Source: Chloroflexota bacterium (GTDB lineage Bacteria > Chloroflexota > Ktedonobacteria > Ktedonobacterales > Ktedonobacteraceae). Taken from it: a stretch of 59,541 bases of DNA. The stretch covers positions 1 through 59,541 of the forward strand of contig VBJK01000061.1 of assembly GCA_005879655.1 (NCBI GenBank), in the 5' to 3' direction. This document shows positions 37,410-46,848 of the stretch, piece by piece; position 1 is the first letter of the stretch, and every line of letters begins with the position of its first letter. The position numbers and the translations under genes are program-made. The notes beneath the pieces are model-generated. The model was not told where the DNA came from and made no database searches. It worked only from the letters and a program-made list of their open reading frames with translations.

Positions 37410-37799
37410 TCAGGTTCCCTTCCCCTATCTCATATTAAGAGAACTAAAGTTTAAAGCAAGTTTCAGAAAAATGATACAGAACCGAATAAGGTAGATAGTG
37501 GTTCATAATCCTACTAAGGAACATACCACATGTATAGTGACGAAAAGATGTTTATCAAAGTGGAGAACTAGTATAGCTATCTCCAACAAAGTAGAGAAAT
37601 TTACTTTACCAGGAAAGCGTACCGGCTCTAAGTAGATTGTCCATAATCTCGTATATTCCCCACGCAAGAGTAGGTACTTGCACCGAGAAACGACATTTTT
37701 AACGCTATCTCAATCTCGGTAGCAACCTGATTGTTCATGAGGAGACGGTATACTACAAGGGTATAGGAGAAGAATGAATTTGGTAAGGATGGTATTTAC
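37410..37799. other. 390-bp divergent promoter region of the EPS locus
   Basis: Non-coding stretch between the leftward DMF-family gene and the rightward Wzz/BY-kinase gene. It must hold both promoters. A TATACT hexamer about 50 bp before the Wzz start is a weak -10 candidate with no good -35. No gene or strong hairpin is seen. Confidence 0.5.
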
Positions 37800-39233
37800 A
37801 TGCAAAGTTCGCTTAATCGCTATATATTATTGGCAAAACGTTGGCTATGGATCATTGTATTGGGCGTTGTCGTCTGTGGTGGCATGACATATATAGCCTC
37901 AAAGATCACGCGTCCCACGTATCAGGCTTCAACGCAACTTGTGCTGGCTATTTCCACATCCCAGTCGCCTTATGAGAATGCGTCAGCTGCATTAGAGCTT
38001 CTACCAACGTATGCACGCTTAGTTGCCAATCCACAAGTATTGCAACCTGTTGCTACTAAATATAAATTAACGGTGAAACAACTCACGGAGATGATTACGG
38101 TCAAACCACAATCAAATACACAAATTATAGAAATATATGTTGAAAGTAGCAATCCAGTAGTAGCAACGAGCATTGCTAATGATGTCGCACAAAACTTTGC
38201 CCAATACTCCAGAAATGGATTAAATGGCATGGCACAGATTCAAATTCTGCCAGCACTTGAACCGACAACACCCCTACGCCCTCGTCCACTACAAGATGCA
38301 TCAATCGGCTCACTGGTAGGCTTAGGTCTGGCACTAGCCCTGATTGTCGCATTTGAGTGGATAGATGATCGACTGACCAACCCTGAAGAGATTCGCAAGC
38401 TTACCGGGCAAGATGCACTCGCTGTTCTACCAGAACTTTCGCGCAAGCAAGGGGGCTGCAATATAAAAGACAACCCAGTCCTTGCGGAGAGCTACCGTAT
38501 CCTCAGCGCCCATACAAGTATCATGCAGACGAACCATCCATTTAAGCTACTGATGGTCACGAGCGCTGTGGCTGGCGAAGGGAAAAGTACATTAGCCACC
38601 AACCTGGCAACGTTTTTAGCGCTCTCTGACAAACGTGTCCTGCTAGTAGATGCGGACCTACGCCGGTCGGTGCTAGATCAACACTTTCAACTTGATAATC
38701 ACCACGGACTGGCAGATACCCTCTTGACACCATGGGAACAGATTAAGACAGCATTAGAAGGTCAGCTAACGGAGGTCCCTGCGCTACGAGTCCTAACATC
38801 AGGAGCGTACTCAAGCAATCCAGCAGAGCTATTGCAATCACCACTCGCACAGGAGTTGTTCAACAAACACTTCCGCGAAATGGATCAGTTTGACTATATT
38901 ATCTTTGATACACCTCCACTCTTGCCAGTAGCAGATGCACAGATTATGGCCTCATATATGGATGCCACCTTACTGGTTATTGATGCTACTATCGCCTCGC
39001 GCAAACAGATCTTGCAAGCAGTAAACATATTGCGCAAGAGTGGCACCAATCTCATTGGCACCGCTTTAAATAAAAGCCAGTGGCCAGAATATAACCACGT
39101 TCAGGAGTATCTCGCTACATTGCACGCTCAACGGACGAAGAAAGTGGATATCGTCCCAGTTACGCCTGCATACCAACCGATCGCCGATGAGCAGATCCCT
39201 GATGATACGCTCTCACTTAAGCAGCTTCCATAA
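37800..39233 (+). CDS. Wzz-like chain-length determinant fused to BY-kinase domain
   Basis: 477 residues. The N-terminal Wzz part has TM1 (about 14-32), an extracytoplasmic coil (YQASTQLVLAISTSQSPYEN) and TM2 (about 165-185, after the PLRPRPLQ motif typical of Wzz). The cytoplasmic kinase has Walker A SAVAGEGKSTLATN, Walker A' LLVDADLRRSVL and Walker B YIIFDTPPLL. Bacterial tyrosine autokinases control EPS chain length and export through cycles of oligomerisation and phosphorylation. The usual C-terminal Tyr cluster is absent: only isolated Tyr (QEYLATL, TPAYQ) remain. It is the first gene of the rightward EPS operon and is followed after 27 bp by the flippase fusion. Confidence 0.9.
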   Translation: MQSSLNRYILLAKRWLWIIVLGVVVCGGMTYIASKITRPTYQASTQLVLAISTSQSPYENASAALELLPTYARLVANPQVLQPVATKYKLTVKQLTEMITVKPQSNTQIIEIYVESSNPVVATSIANDVAQNFAQYSRNGLNGMAQIQILPALEPTTPLRPRPLQDASIGSLVGLGLALALIVAFEWIDDRLTNPEEIRKLTGQDALAVLPELSRKQGGCNIKDNPVLAESYRILSAHTSIMQTNHPFKLLMVTSAVAGEGKSTLATNLATFLALSDKRVLLVDADLRRSVLDQHFQLDNHHGLADTLLTPWEQIKTALEGQLTEVPALRVLTSGAYSSNPAELLQSPLAQELFNKHFREMDQFDYIIFDTPPLLPVADAQIMASYMDATLLVIDATIASRKQILQAVNILRKSGTNLIGTALNKSQWPEYNHVQEYLATLHAQRTKKVDIVPVTPAYQPIADEQIPDDTLSLKQLP

Positions 39234-39260
39234 AACCGGTAGCAAGGAGTAAATCTCCGA

Positions 39261-42161
39261 ATGACCCAATCTCAAAGACCGAGTAGATTATTGCCTACGA
39301 CTAGTGGACGATTACTGGCAGTACGTCAAAAAATAGTGAATAGAAATATCATTCGTGCCTTGTTCAGTCTTGCCTCCGCCAATCTGCTTATTCGCATCAT
39401 GGGGATGCTCAATCAGGTTGTCGTAACAGCTCGCTTTGGCCAATCCAGTACTATGGATGCATTTTATGTGGCATCCACTATACCTCTGTTGCTGGCACAG
39501 CTGCTAGCCAGCGCCATTGAGGCTTCTGTCATTCCAGTGTATGCAAAAATACGCATAGAAGGTTCTAAAGAACAAGCTTCACGGCTTTTTAGCACATTAC
39601 TGAATATGCTCCTTATCTTTCTCATTGTATTTACACTTTTTATGCTCTGCTTTCGCCAACAGTTTGTGACCATCTCTGCACCGGGGCTACCAGATCATGC
39701 GCACCAACTTGCCACAGATCTGACGCCTCTTATTTTCCCTGTGCTTGTCTTTATGACGCTGAGCAGTTTTCTGGAATGTTTACTGAACACAGAAGGACAA
39801 TTCGGCTTGCCAGCCTATGCTGGCATACTTATTCCATTGACGACCGTTACCTTTGTGTTACTGGGCGGAAAAACATATGGGGTTACGATGTTATGTATTG
39901 GGACGCTGGTTGGCCAGCTCCTCCAGATTGTTGTACTCATCATCCGCGCACGAAAGGCGAAATTCAGCTATCGTTTTGTGCTAGACCTGCGTAGTAAAGA
40001 GATCGCAACCATTGGCATCGTTGCCTGGCCAGCGCTATTCACTGCCCTCATTAGCCAATCCAGCTCATTAGTCGATCAGATATTTGCTTCAGGGTTGGCC
40101 GCTGGCAGTATCGCGGCGATCAGCAATGCGCTCAAATTGATCAGTGTCCCCATCGGTGTGGTCTTCTCCTCCGTGGGGCGCGCACTCCTGCCATATCTCT
40201 CCAGCCAGGCAGCAACAAAGGATATGAAAGGATTTAAAGATACTTTACGGCTCTATCTCTGGGCAGTGGGCATCGGAACGTTAGTAACGACAGTGATCAT
40301 GATTGCTGGCGCTCATCTCATTGTGCGCGTTCTCTTTCAACATGGCGCATTTTCTGCTCAAGATACAGATCGCACTGCTATTACGCTGATGGGTTTCTCA
40401 ATCGGACTGGTTCCAATGGCTTTTGGCTTTATTACCTCGCGTGCCTTCAGCGCTCTTGGCCAAACACGCTTCCTGCTCTATGTCACTATCTTCAGCGTGG
40501 TGGCCAATGCCGTCTTCGATTACATCTTTGCTTATTGGTGGCAGAGCTTTGGTATTGCGTTGGCAACCTCTGCTGTATACACGTGCACGATGGGGATCTT
40601 GCTCTTTACGTTACGCCGCAGGATCGGCAAGCTGGATCTCTTGACTCTCCCGCGCGAGTTCGTGGAAGTTTTCTGGAAGTTGAGGTTAGGAAGGATTTAT
40701 CTCCGTTGGGTGAGCTGGAAGGACAAACACTTTAAAGTACGAGATATCCCTTATTTCTCTATTAAACGGCTTATACGAATAGGTACTATTTCACTCATTT
40801 TTATTGCTGGGACTGTCGGTACCATCTATAACTCACTCTACACCTTACGCATTGCATTTGGTTCTCTGGTCGTGCTGGCATTTTTACGCTACCATTATCT
40901 ATTTTTGCTAGCGTGGGTAGCCCTCGACGTGCTTATTGGATCGACGCTGCCATTTTTTAACGGTAACAATCTTCTTTCAGGTTTGACGATCCCAACAATC
41001 CTGCTCATGCTGGTTGTTCCTGTCAAGCCAGCCTTCAAGAGGATGCCAGCGCTCGTCTTTCTTTTCGCTTACTTCTTGTGGATGTTAGCAAGTGTTGGTA
41101 ACGCCACGATTGGAGTAGGATCATTCTTCACGCTCTGGTTGGTCTACATTGCTGATGTGGCTGTTGGTGTCCTGATCATCAATCAGCTTACCACGCGCCG
41201 CCGTCTCATGGGGATTATCGATGCCATCCTACTGCAAGCCCTATTTATTGCACTTTATGGCATTTATGGTTATTTTACTAAACAAAGTGGACTTTATGAC
41301 ACAAACATTGTAGGTCTCTACCGTACAGGTTCGATTTTTGATGCTCCACCGACGTTGGCCTTTTTCCTATCCATGACGATGCCGCTTGCTATTTATCGCA
41401 CAGTGGCCTTGCAAGGGGCAATGCGTCTGCTTGGCCTTACCATCTTGCTGGTCTTGTTGGTAGCAGTATCCTTGACCTTTACACGAGCCGCTGATTTCAG
41501 TGTGCCCTTGAGTATTCTCTTGATGATCTTCTTTTTACCATCGCGCAAACTGAAGGTGGGCCTACTCACAGGGGCTGTGGCGTTGGTAGCTATTGCTATG
41601 CTAGTGATAACCGTGCTCAACTTGCCTCTGCTGGATCGCTTTCTCAATCCAGATATCTCAACGTTCAATGGACGAACCTACCTGTGGTCTGCACTGCTCG
41701 ATCATTTCGACCCGGCCCAGCTCTTAGGCAACGGCCTGGGTTCCTCAGAAGTTCTCCTAACCAATCTACAGGTCGGAGTCGGACGGGGTGTGATTGGCAC
41801 TGCGCCACACAATATCTTTCTCAATGCACTCTATGACCATGGCCTGGTTGGTGTCACCTTGTTGAGCCTGCTGCTCATTGCACTCCCCTGGAACTTGTTA
41901 AGCGGGCTACGCAAGGCAACGCCAGATCGCCGTCTGATTATCGCCATGGCACTCGCAGTCTATATTAATATCCTTATACAATCGATGTTCGTTACTGTCA
42001 TCTGGACACAACAGATTGGAGTGTATGTCTGGATCATTCTATCACTACCATTTGTAAGCTACTGGTCAACGTACCAGACTTCAACTGATCTAGGGGATAC
42101 TGTAGAACTGTCGATATATGAAAATGATCAAATCAATAAGGAGCAAGCTATTTATGCCTGA
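39261..42161 (+). CDS. Fusion of MurJ/MviN-like flippase and O-antigen ligase/polymerase
   Basis: 966 residues, at least 24 hydrophobic helices. Residues about 25-470 match the MOP-superfamily MurJ/Wzx flippase group (LLIRIMGMLNQVVVTARFGQ, STMDAFYVASTIPLLLAQLL, ALGQTRFLLYVTIFSVVANA). A short basic linker (LRWVSWKDKHFKVRDIPYFS) leads to residues about 505-940, which resemble Wzy/WaaL O-antigen ligases: TRAADFSVPLSIL, FNGRTYLWSALLDHFDPAQL, LGNGLGSSE, APHNIFLNALYDHGLVGVTL. One polypeptide would both flip the lipid-linked repeat and polymerise or ligate it. No stop or frame break lies between the halves. The next gene overlaps by 8 bp. Confidence 0.88.
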   Translation: MTQSQRPSRLLPTTSGRLLAVRQKIVNRNIIRALFSLASANLLIRIMGMLNQVVVTARFGQSSTMDAFYVASTIPLLLAQLLASAIEASVIPVYAKIRIEGSKEQASRLFSTLLNMLLIFLIVFTLFMLCFRQQFVTISAPGLPDHAHQLATDLTPLIFPVLVFMTLSSFLECLLNTEGQFGLPAYAGILIPLTTVTFVLLGGKTYGVTMLCIGTLVGQLLQIVVLIIRARKAKFSYRFVLDLRSKEIATIGIVAWPALFTALISQSSSLVDQIFASGLAAGSIAAISNALKLISVPIGVVFSSVGRALLPYLSSQAATKDMKGFKDTLRLYLWAVGIGTLVTTVIMIAGAHLIVRVLFQHGAFSAQDTDRTAITLMGFSIGLVPMAFGFITSRAFSALGQTRFLLYVTIFSVVANAVFDYIFAYWWQSFGIALATSAVYTCTMGILLFTLRRRIGKLDLLTLPREFVEVFWKLRLGRIYLRWVSWKDKHFKVRDIPYFSIKRLIRIGTISLIFIAGTVGTIYNSLYTLRIAFGSLVVLAFLRYHYLFLLAWVALDVLIGSTLPFFNGNNLLSGLTIPTILLMLVVPVKPAFKRMPALVFLFAYFLWMLASVGNATIGVGSFFTLWLVYIADVAVGVLIINQLTTRRRLMGIIDAILLQALFIALYGIYGYFTKQSGLYDTNIVGLYRTGSIFDAPPTLAFFLSMTMPLAIYRTVALQGAMRLLGLTILLVLLVAVSLTFTRAADFSVPLSILLMIFFLPSRKLKVGLLTGAVALVAIAMLVITVLNLPLLDRFLNPDISTFNGRTYLWSALLDHFDPAQLLGNGLGSSEVLLTNLQVGVGRGVIGTAPHNIFLNALYDHGLVGVTLLSLLLIALPWNLLSGLRKATPDRRLIIAMALAVYINILIQSMFVTVIWTQQIGVYVWIILSLPFVSYWSTYQTSTDLGDTVELSIYENDQINKEQAIYA

Positions 42162-43521
42162 TGCAGATGATAGTAAAGAGCCACTACGTATATGTGTTCT
42201 TGCATTTATGTTCCCTCCTATCGTAGGCGGCTCAGAAGCACAAGCGGAAAAACATGCACGCCAGTTGCAAGCGCTAGGCCACAAAGTTCTTGTGGTGACA
42301 CCACGCCATTATAAAGATTGGAAACCCTATGAGGTAATAGATGGGCTACCCATCTTCCGTGTTGGGGGTATCTATCGCCGTAACGGGCAACTACGCATTG
42401 GTAAGACAGGACATCTCCCTATCGAACTCGGTATAGCACTCAAGCTCTGGCAACTCAGGCACCAGTACGATGTTATCCATGGTATGCAATTATCTGGATC
42501 AAGTGCTCCTGCCACCTATATCTGCCAGATTACGCACAAACCGATCATATTTAGTATTCAGAGCGCTGGTCCAGATAAGAAGCAACAGGCAAAGATCAAG
42601 CAGCAGGGTGGTGCTATGCTGCTGGCTGATACGCTACAGGATAAGCTGTCGGTGAGTTTCCTAAAGATTGGCATAAAGGATTGGGTGCCTGGCGACCTCG
42701 AACAACTCCCCGCTTTTAATCTAGGGGGAACACTACAACGAGAGTATCTGAAAAAGTCCGCTGCTTACTATCAGGTACTTAGCAATCGTAGCTATGCATA
42801 TCTCGTTGAGAACGGCTTCCGTCCAGAACAGATTATCCGCATCCCTAATGGTATTGACATAGCACGATTTCGTCCAGCCGCACATAGACCGCTGGCGTCG
42901 TGTCCAGAACGAGATATTCTCTGTGTTGCCCGTCTGGAATACGCCAAGGGCGTTGACGTTTTGCTCCACGCCTGGGGACGAATGATGAAAGAACCTGCGG
43001 CATGGCGCTCAGAGCTAAAACCCAGGTTGCTACTGGTTGGTGAAGGAAACTTCGCACCACACATGCAACGCATTACTCAAGAGCTTGGCATTCAAGATAG
43101 CGTGGAATTTCTAGGATTACGGCGCGATGTTATTGATCTGTTACAACGCTCCTGGGGCTTCGTGCTTCCCTCTCGCTGGGAAGGTATGCCCAATGCCCTC
43201 TTAGAGGCAATGGCTTGTGGGCTTCCCTGCGTTGCTACACGTGTTAGCGGTAGCGAAGACGTTATCACTGATGGCATAAACGGGTTGCTGGTAGAGCCAG
43301 AGGAACCCATTGCGATGGCGAAGGCATTGCAATGTATGATCAGCGATCACGACCTTGCTGAACGCTTGGGCAAGAAGGCACGCGCTACCATTGAACACGA
43401 CTATCAGCTAAAAGCAATCACCGAACGTAGTCTGCATCTCTATTATCAGTTGTCTCCACACAGGAAACAGGGTTCGCCATTAACTCTAGAAGAGGGGAAG
43501 AGCTGTGACCAGAACTCATAA
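42154..43521 (+). CDS. GT4 glycosyltransferase (EPS locus, 1)
   Basis: 455 residues from ATG 42154 (AAGGAG 10 nt upstream; ATG 42118 is an alternative). GT-B fold: MFPPIVGGSEAQAEKHARQL, YDVIHGMQLSGSS, then IRIPNGIDIARFRP, LCVARLEYAKGVDVLLHAWG, LLLVGEGNFAPHMQ and PSRWEGMPNALLEAMACGLP with the two Glu of the E-x7-E motif. It transfers a sugar, with retention, onto a lipid-linked oligosaccharide at the inner membrane face. It overlaps the flippase gene by 8 bp and the next GT by 17 bp. It is about 40% alike by eye to the following GT, suggesting tandem duplication. Sugar unknown. Confidence 0.9.
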   Translation: MPDADDSKEPLRICVLAFMFPPIVGGSEAQAEKHARQLQALGHKVLVVTPRHYKDWKPYEVIDGLPIFRVGGIYRRNGQLRIGKTGHLPIELGIALKLWQLRHQYDVIHGMQLSGSSAPATYICQITHKPIIFSIQSAGPDKKQQAKIKQQGGAMLLADTLQDKLSVSFLKIGIKDWVPGDLEQLPAFNLGGTLQREYLKKSAAYYQVLSNRSYAYLVENGFRPEQIIRIPNGIDIARFRPAAHRPLASCPERDILCVARLEYAKGVDVLLHAWGRMMKEPAAWRSELKPRLLLVGEGNFAPHMQRITQELGIQDSVEFLGLRRDVIDLLQRSWGFVLPSRWEGMPNALLEAMACGLPCVATRVSGSEDVITDGINGLLVEPEEPIAMAKALQCMISDHDLAERLGKKARATIEHDYQLKAITERSLHLYYQLSPHRKQGSPLTLEEGKSCDQNS

Positions 43522-44836
43522 TCCACGTATCTATATCGTTATTGGTACCTTCCATCCCCTGATTGGTGGAGCAGAAACTCAAGCACTTGCCCAGAGTAAA
43601 GTGCTCCGCGAAAAAGGCTATGAAACGACGATTATTACCTTTCGCCATAAGAAACAGTGGCCTATATATGATGAAATAGATGGTATACCTATAATTCGTG
43701 TAGCTGGCTCAGTACTTGATGAACGAGAAAAATATGCGAAAGTTGTACGTCAATTACTATACATGCTAGCCCTGCTCATACTAGGCTGGTCTCTGTGGCG
43801 GCTACGTCACAAATATGACATCTTACAGGTCTACCAATTGAGCGCTTTAACTCTGCCAGCAGCGCTCGCCTGCCGTTTCGCAAAAAAGCCAATACTCATC
43901 TCTGTGCACAGTACTGGCATGGGGAAAGCCAAAGAGCCACGCATGAGGGCATCCCTGCCAGCGGGACCGCTTGATCCATCTTTACCATGTCTACAGGTCT
44001 CTGACCTGGATTGGGTCAATGGCGATTTAGATGGCTTAGTGCGTCTAGGCCAACCTACCGTTCGTTTCACCTATCGGCTCTTACACTCAATTCATGCCAG
44101 GATTATAATCTTGAGTTCTCGCATGAAAGATTACCTCGCGGAGAACGATTTCATCCTTCCCAACATGCAGCTCATTCCCAACGGAGTAGACATCACACGC
44201 TACTCTCCTCAAGAAGAGAGTACAAATACAGCCCAAAAAGCGCACACGGTCGTTTGCGTCTCGCGCATGCACTATGTGAAAGGCATCGATATCCTGCTCC
44301 AAGCATGGTACCTCGTACAACAGGAATTGCCCCAGGCTCGCTTGATCCTGGTTGGTGGAGGACCTATGTATGCGCAATTTGTGGAGTTGGCAAAAGCATT
44401 AGGGATTGAGGAGAGTGTAGAGTTTACAGGACTACAGCACGATATTCCGGCCTACTTACATCGGGCTGCACTTTCCGTACTCCCTTCACGTTTCGAGGGA
44501 ATGCCTAATGCAGTGCTGGAAGCCATGGCTTGCGGCTTACCATGCGTTGCTACACGCGTGAGTGGCAGTGAAGATATCATTCAACATGCAGTAAATGGGT
44601 TATTGACAGAGGTAGAAGACTACCATGGCATAGCTCAGGCTCTGCTGATCTTGTTACGCAACCCAGCAATGACGAGAGCTTATGGTAAGGCAGCGCGTCT
44701 CACTATTGAACAGCACTACTCATTTGAACACATCACGAATGCCTATCTAGCTCTCTACCGCGAGCTGCTAGCCCACCAGCAACAAGAAACGGCAGCATCT
44801 TCTATAAAAGAAGAAATGTATAGATTACCTTTATAA
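43505..44836 (+). CDS. GT4 glycosyltransferase (EPS locus, 2)
   Basis: 443 residues from a GTG start with GAGGGGAAGAG just upstream, overlapping the previous gene by 17 bp. FHPLIGGAETQALAQSKVLR, QLIPNGVDITRYSP, VCVSRMHYVKGIDILLQAWY, LILVGGGPMYAQFV and PSRFEGMPNAVLEAMACGLP give the full GT4 signature. Its closest local relative is the preceding GT, including the odd segments DWVPGDL/DWVNGDLDGL, so the pair arose by duplication. Expected role: a second sugar addition to the same repeat unit. Confidence 0.9.
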   Translation: MTRTHNPRIYIVIGTFHPLIGGAETQALAQSKVLREKGYETTIITFRHKKQWPIYDEIDGIPIIRVAGSVLDEREKYAKVVRQLLYMLALLILGWSLWRLRHKYDILQVYQLSALTLPAALACRFAKKPILISVHSTGMGKAKEPRMRASLPAGPLDPSLPCLQVSDLDWVNGDLDGLVRLGQPTVRFTYRLLHSIHARIIILSSRMKDYLAENDFILPNMQLIPNGVDITRYSPQEESTNTAQKAHTVVCVSRMHYVKGIDILLQAWYLVQQELPQARLILVGGGPMYAQFVELAKALGIEESVEFTGLQHDIPAYLHRAALSVLPSRFEGMPNAVLEAMACGLPCVATRVSGSEDIIQHAVNGLLTEVEDYHGIAQALLILLRNPAMTRAYGKAARLTIEQHYSFEHITNAYLALYRELLAHQQQETAASSIKEEMYRLPL

Positions 44837-44891
44837 TGACTTATAGTAAAACATATAATCACATCCGCTAGGATGGAAAGGCAAAAGTTGC

Positions 44892-46832
44892 ATGTGTGGC
44901 ATCTGTGGCATTTATAACGCTGAGACCGGTTCACCGGTCTCTCCACAATTGATAGAACAGATGACAAGTCTGATTGCTCATCGTGGACCAGATGATAAGG
45001 GATCATATATTGAAGGATCATTAGGATTAGGCTTTGCCCGCCTCTCTATTATCGACCTGGGCGGTGGCCATCAACCTATGTGTAATGAAACAGGCGACGT
45101 GTGGATTGTTTTCAATGGGGAAATTTGGAACTATAAACAGCTACGGCAAGAGCTTATCGCCAGAGGCCATCAGTTCCGTACAAATTGCGATACAGAAACG
45201 ATCATCCATGCCTATGAAGAGTATGGCACAGATTGTGTGGCGCGCTTACACGGTATGTTTGGTTTTGCCATCTGGGATAGTCCCCGCCAACGTCTCCTGC
45301 TAGCGCGTGACCGTGCTGGAAAGAAACCACTCTACTATACCCAGGTAGGAAGAGATCTGCTCTTCGCCTCGGAAATCAAAGCGTTGTTAAGCCATCCTGG
45401 CGTGAAACGTGCGGTAGACCTACAGGCGATGGCGGATTTCCTTAGCATCCGTTACGTGCCTGCCCCGGCAACGCTCTTCGCCAACATTTGTAAAGTCCTG
45501 CCTGGACACTGGCTCCTCTATGAAAAAGGCACGACCCGCGAAGAATGCTACTGGGACTATACCTTCGCACCAATTGAACAGCGTTCAGAAGCAGAGTATA
45601 CGCAAGGGATTCGCCAGCATATCGAGCGCGCGGTAGAGGAACGTATGATGGCTGACGTGCCCGTAGGGGCCATGCTCAGTGGCGGTGTTGACTCTAGCAT
45701 TATCTCTGGTATCATGAGCAAGTTAACCAGCCACAAGGTGAAGACTTTCTGCGTAGGTTTCGACCACCCCGCTTATAGTGAGTTACCCTATGCCCGGCTA
45801 GTCGCACAACACTTTGGCACGGACCACTATGAGATAGTTGTGCGCTCGGCAGACCTGGCAAATTACTGGCCATTGTTGACCTGGCATCGTGACGAACCTG
45901 TGAGTGAGCCATCCGATCTAGGGGTGTATCTCGTTTCACAGCTAGCACGGCAACATGTAAAAGTAGTGCTTTCCGGCGAAGGCGGCGATGAACTGTTCGC
46001 AGGTTATCCTAAGTATGTCGTTGATGGGCTGGCCCGCTACTACCATATCCTACCCTCTGCCGTACGAGAACGCCTACTCATACCACTACTCGATGGCTTA
46101 CCATACAGCATGCGCAAACTGAAGAATACTGCCCGTACGCTCTCACAGCCAGCTCCTCTGCGCTGGATGAGCTGGTTTGGCATCTTCAATAGTCAGCTAA
46201 AAGAACAATTACTCTCGGCAGAGGTGAAAGCTAGGATTGACCTCGATGCCAGTCGAGCATTCCGGCGCTGGTTGGCCAATAATCCGCAAAGGGACGACCT
46301 CTCGGCGATGCTCTATCTGGACACGAAAATCTGGCTACCAGACAATTTGTTGATGAAGGGCGATAAGATGACGATGGCAGCTTCACTAGAGTCGCGCATC
46401 CCCCTACTCGATGCTCGTCTCATCGAGTACGCTGCCAGTATCCCATCGCATAATAAAATCAAGTTCTTCAAAGCCAAGTACCTGCTCAAACGTGCCTTTG
46501 CAGACTTCCTACCTGAACCCATTCTGACACGCAAGAAGATGGGCTTCAATGTGCCGACCGGCATCTGGTTCCGCGAGGGCCAGCGTGACCTGATGACGCG
46601 TCTCCTGCTCTCGGAACGCTTGAGCAGCCGTGGCTACTTCCAGCACGAGTTCATTGCTCGCATGCTACGAGATCATCTAGAAGGCAGAACAAACTATCAA
46701 GCCCAACTCTTCACACTAGCTAGCCTGGAACTCTGGTTCCGCGTTTTTATTGATGATCATACGCTAAAGCTTCCACAAGAATCTGTAGAAGATCTCCTTA
46801 TTAGGGAAAAGTCTACTATCCTGAGCATATAA
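44892..46832 (+). CDS. asnB: Glutamine-hydrolysing asparagine synthetase-like amidotransferase
   Basis: 646 residues. Class II glutaminase domain with catalytic Cys2 (MCGICGIYNAETG), RLSIIDLGGGHQPM and FNGEIWNYKQLR; synthetase domain with PP-loop MLSGGVDSSIISGIM, LSGEGGDELFAGYPKY and a conserved KGDKMTMAASLESRIPLLD. AsnB converts Asp to Asn with ATP and Gln, but members inside EPS/LPS loci often amidate uronic acids or other carboxylates. Its place among four GT4 genes favours that second role here; sequence alone does not settle it. It ends 16 bp before the next GT. Confidence 0.9.
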   Translation: MCGICGIYNAETGSPVSPQLIEQMTSLIAHRGPDDKGSYIEGSLGLGFARLSIIDLGGGHQPMCNETGDVWIVFNGEIWNYKQLRQELIARGHQFRTNCDTETIIHAYEEYGTDCVARLHGMFGFAIWDSPRQRLLLARDRAGKKPLYYTQVGRDLLFASEIKALLSHPGVKRAVDLQAMADFLSIRYVPAPATLFANICKVLPGHWLLYEKGTTREECYWDYTFAPIEQRSEAEYTQGIRQHIERAVEERMMADVPVGAMLSGGVDSSIISGIMSKLTSHKVKTFCVGFDHPAYSELPYARLVAQHFGTDHYEIVVRSADLANYWPLLTWHRDEPVSEPSDLGVYLVSQLARQHVKVVLSGEGGDELFAGYPKYVVDGLARYYHILPSAVRERLLIPLLDGLPYSMRKLKNTARTLSQPAPLRWMSWFGIFNSQLKEQLLSAEVKARIDLDASRAFRRWLANNPQRDDLSAMLYLDTKIWLPDNLLMKGDKMTMAASLESRIPLLDARLIEYAASIPSHNKIKFFKAKYLLKRAFADFLPEPILTRKKMGFNVPTGIWFREGQRDLMTRLLLSERLSSRGYFQHEFIARMLRDHLEGRTNYQAQLFTLASLELWFRVFIDDHTLKLPQESVEDLLIREKSTILSI

Positions 46833-46848
46833 GAGGGAGGATGATTGA

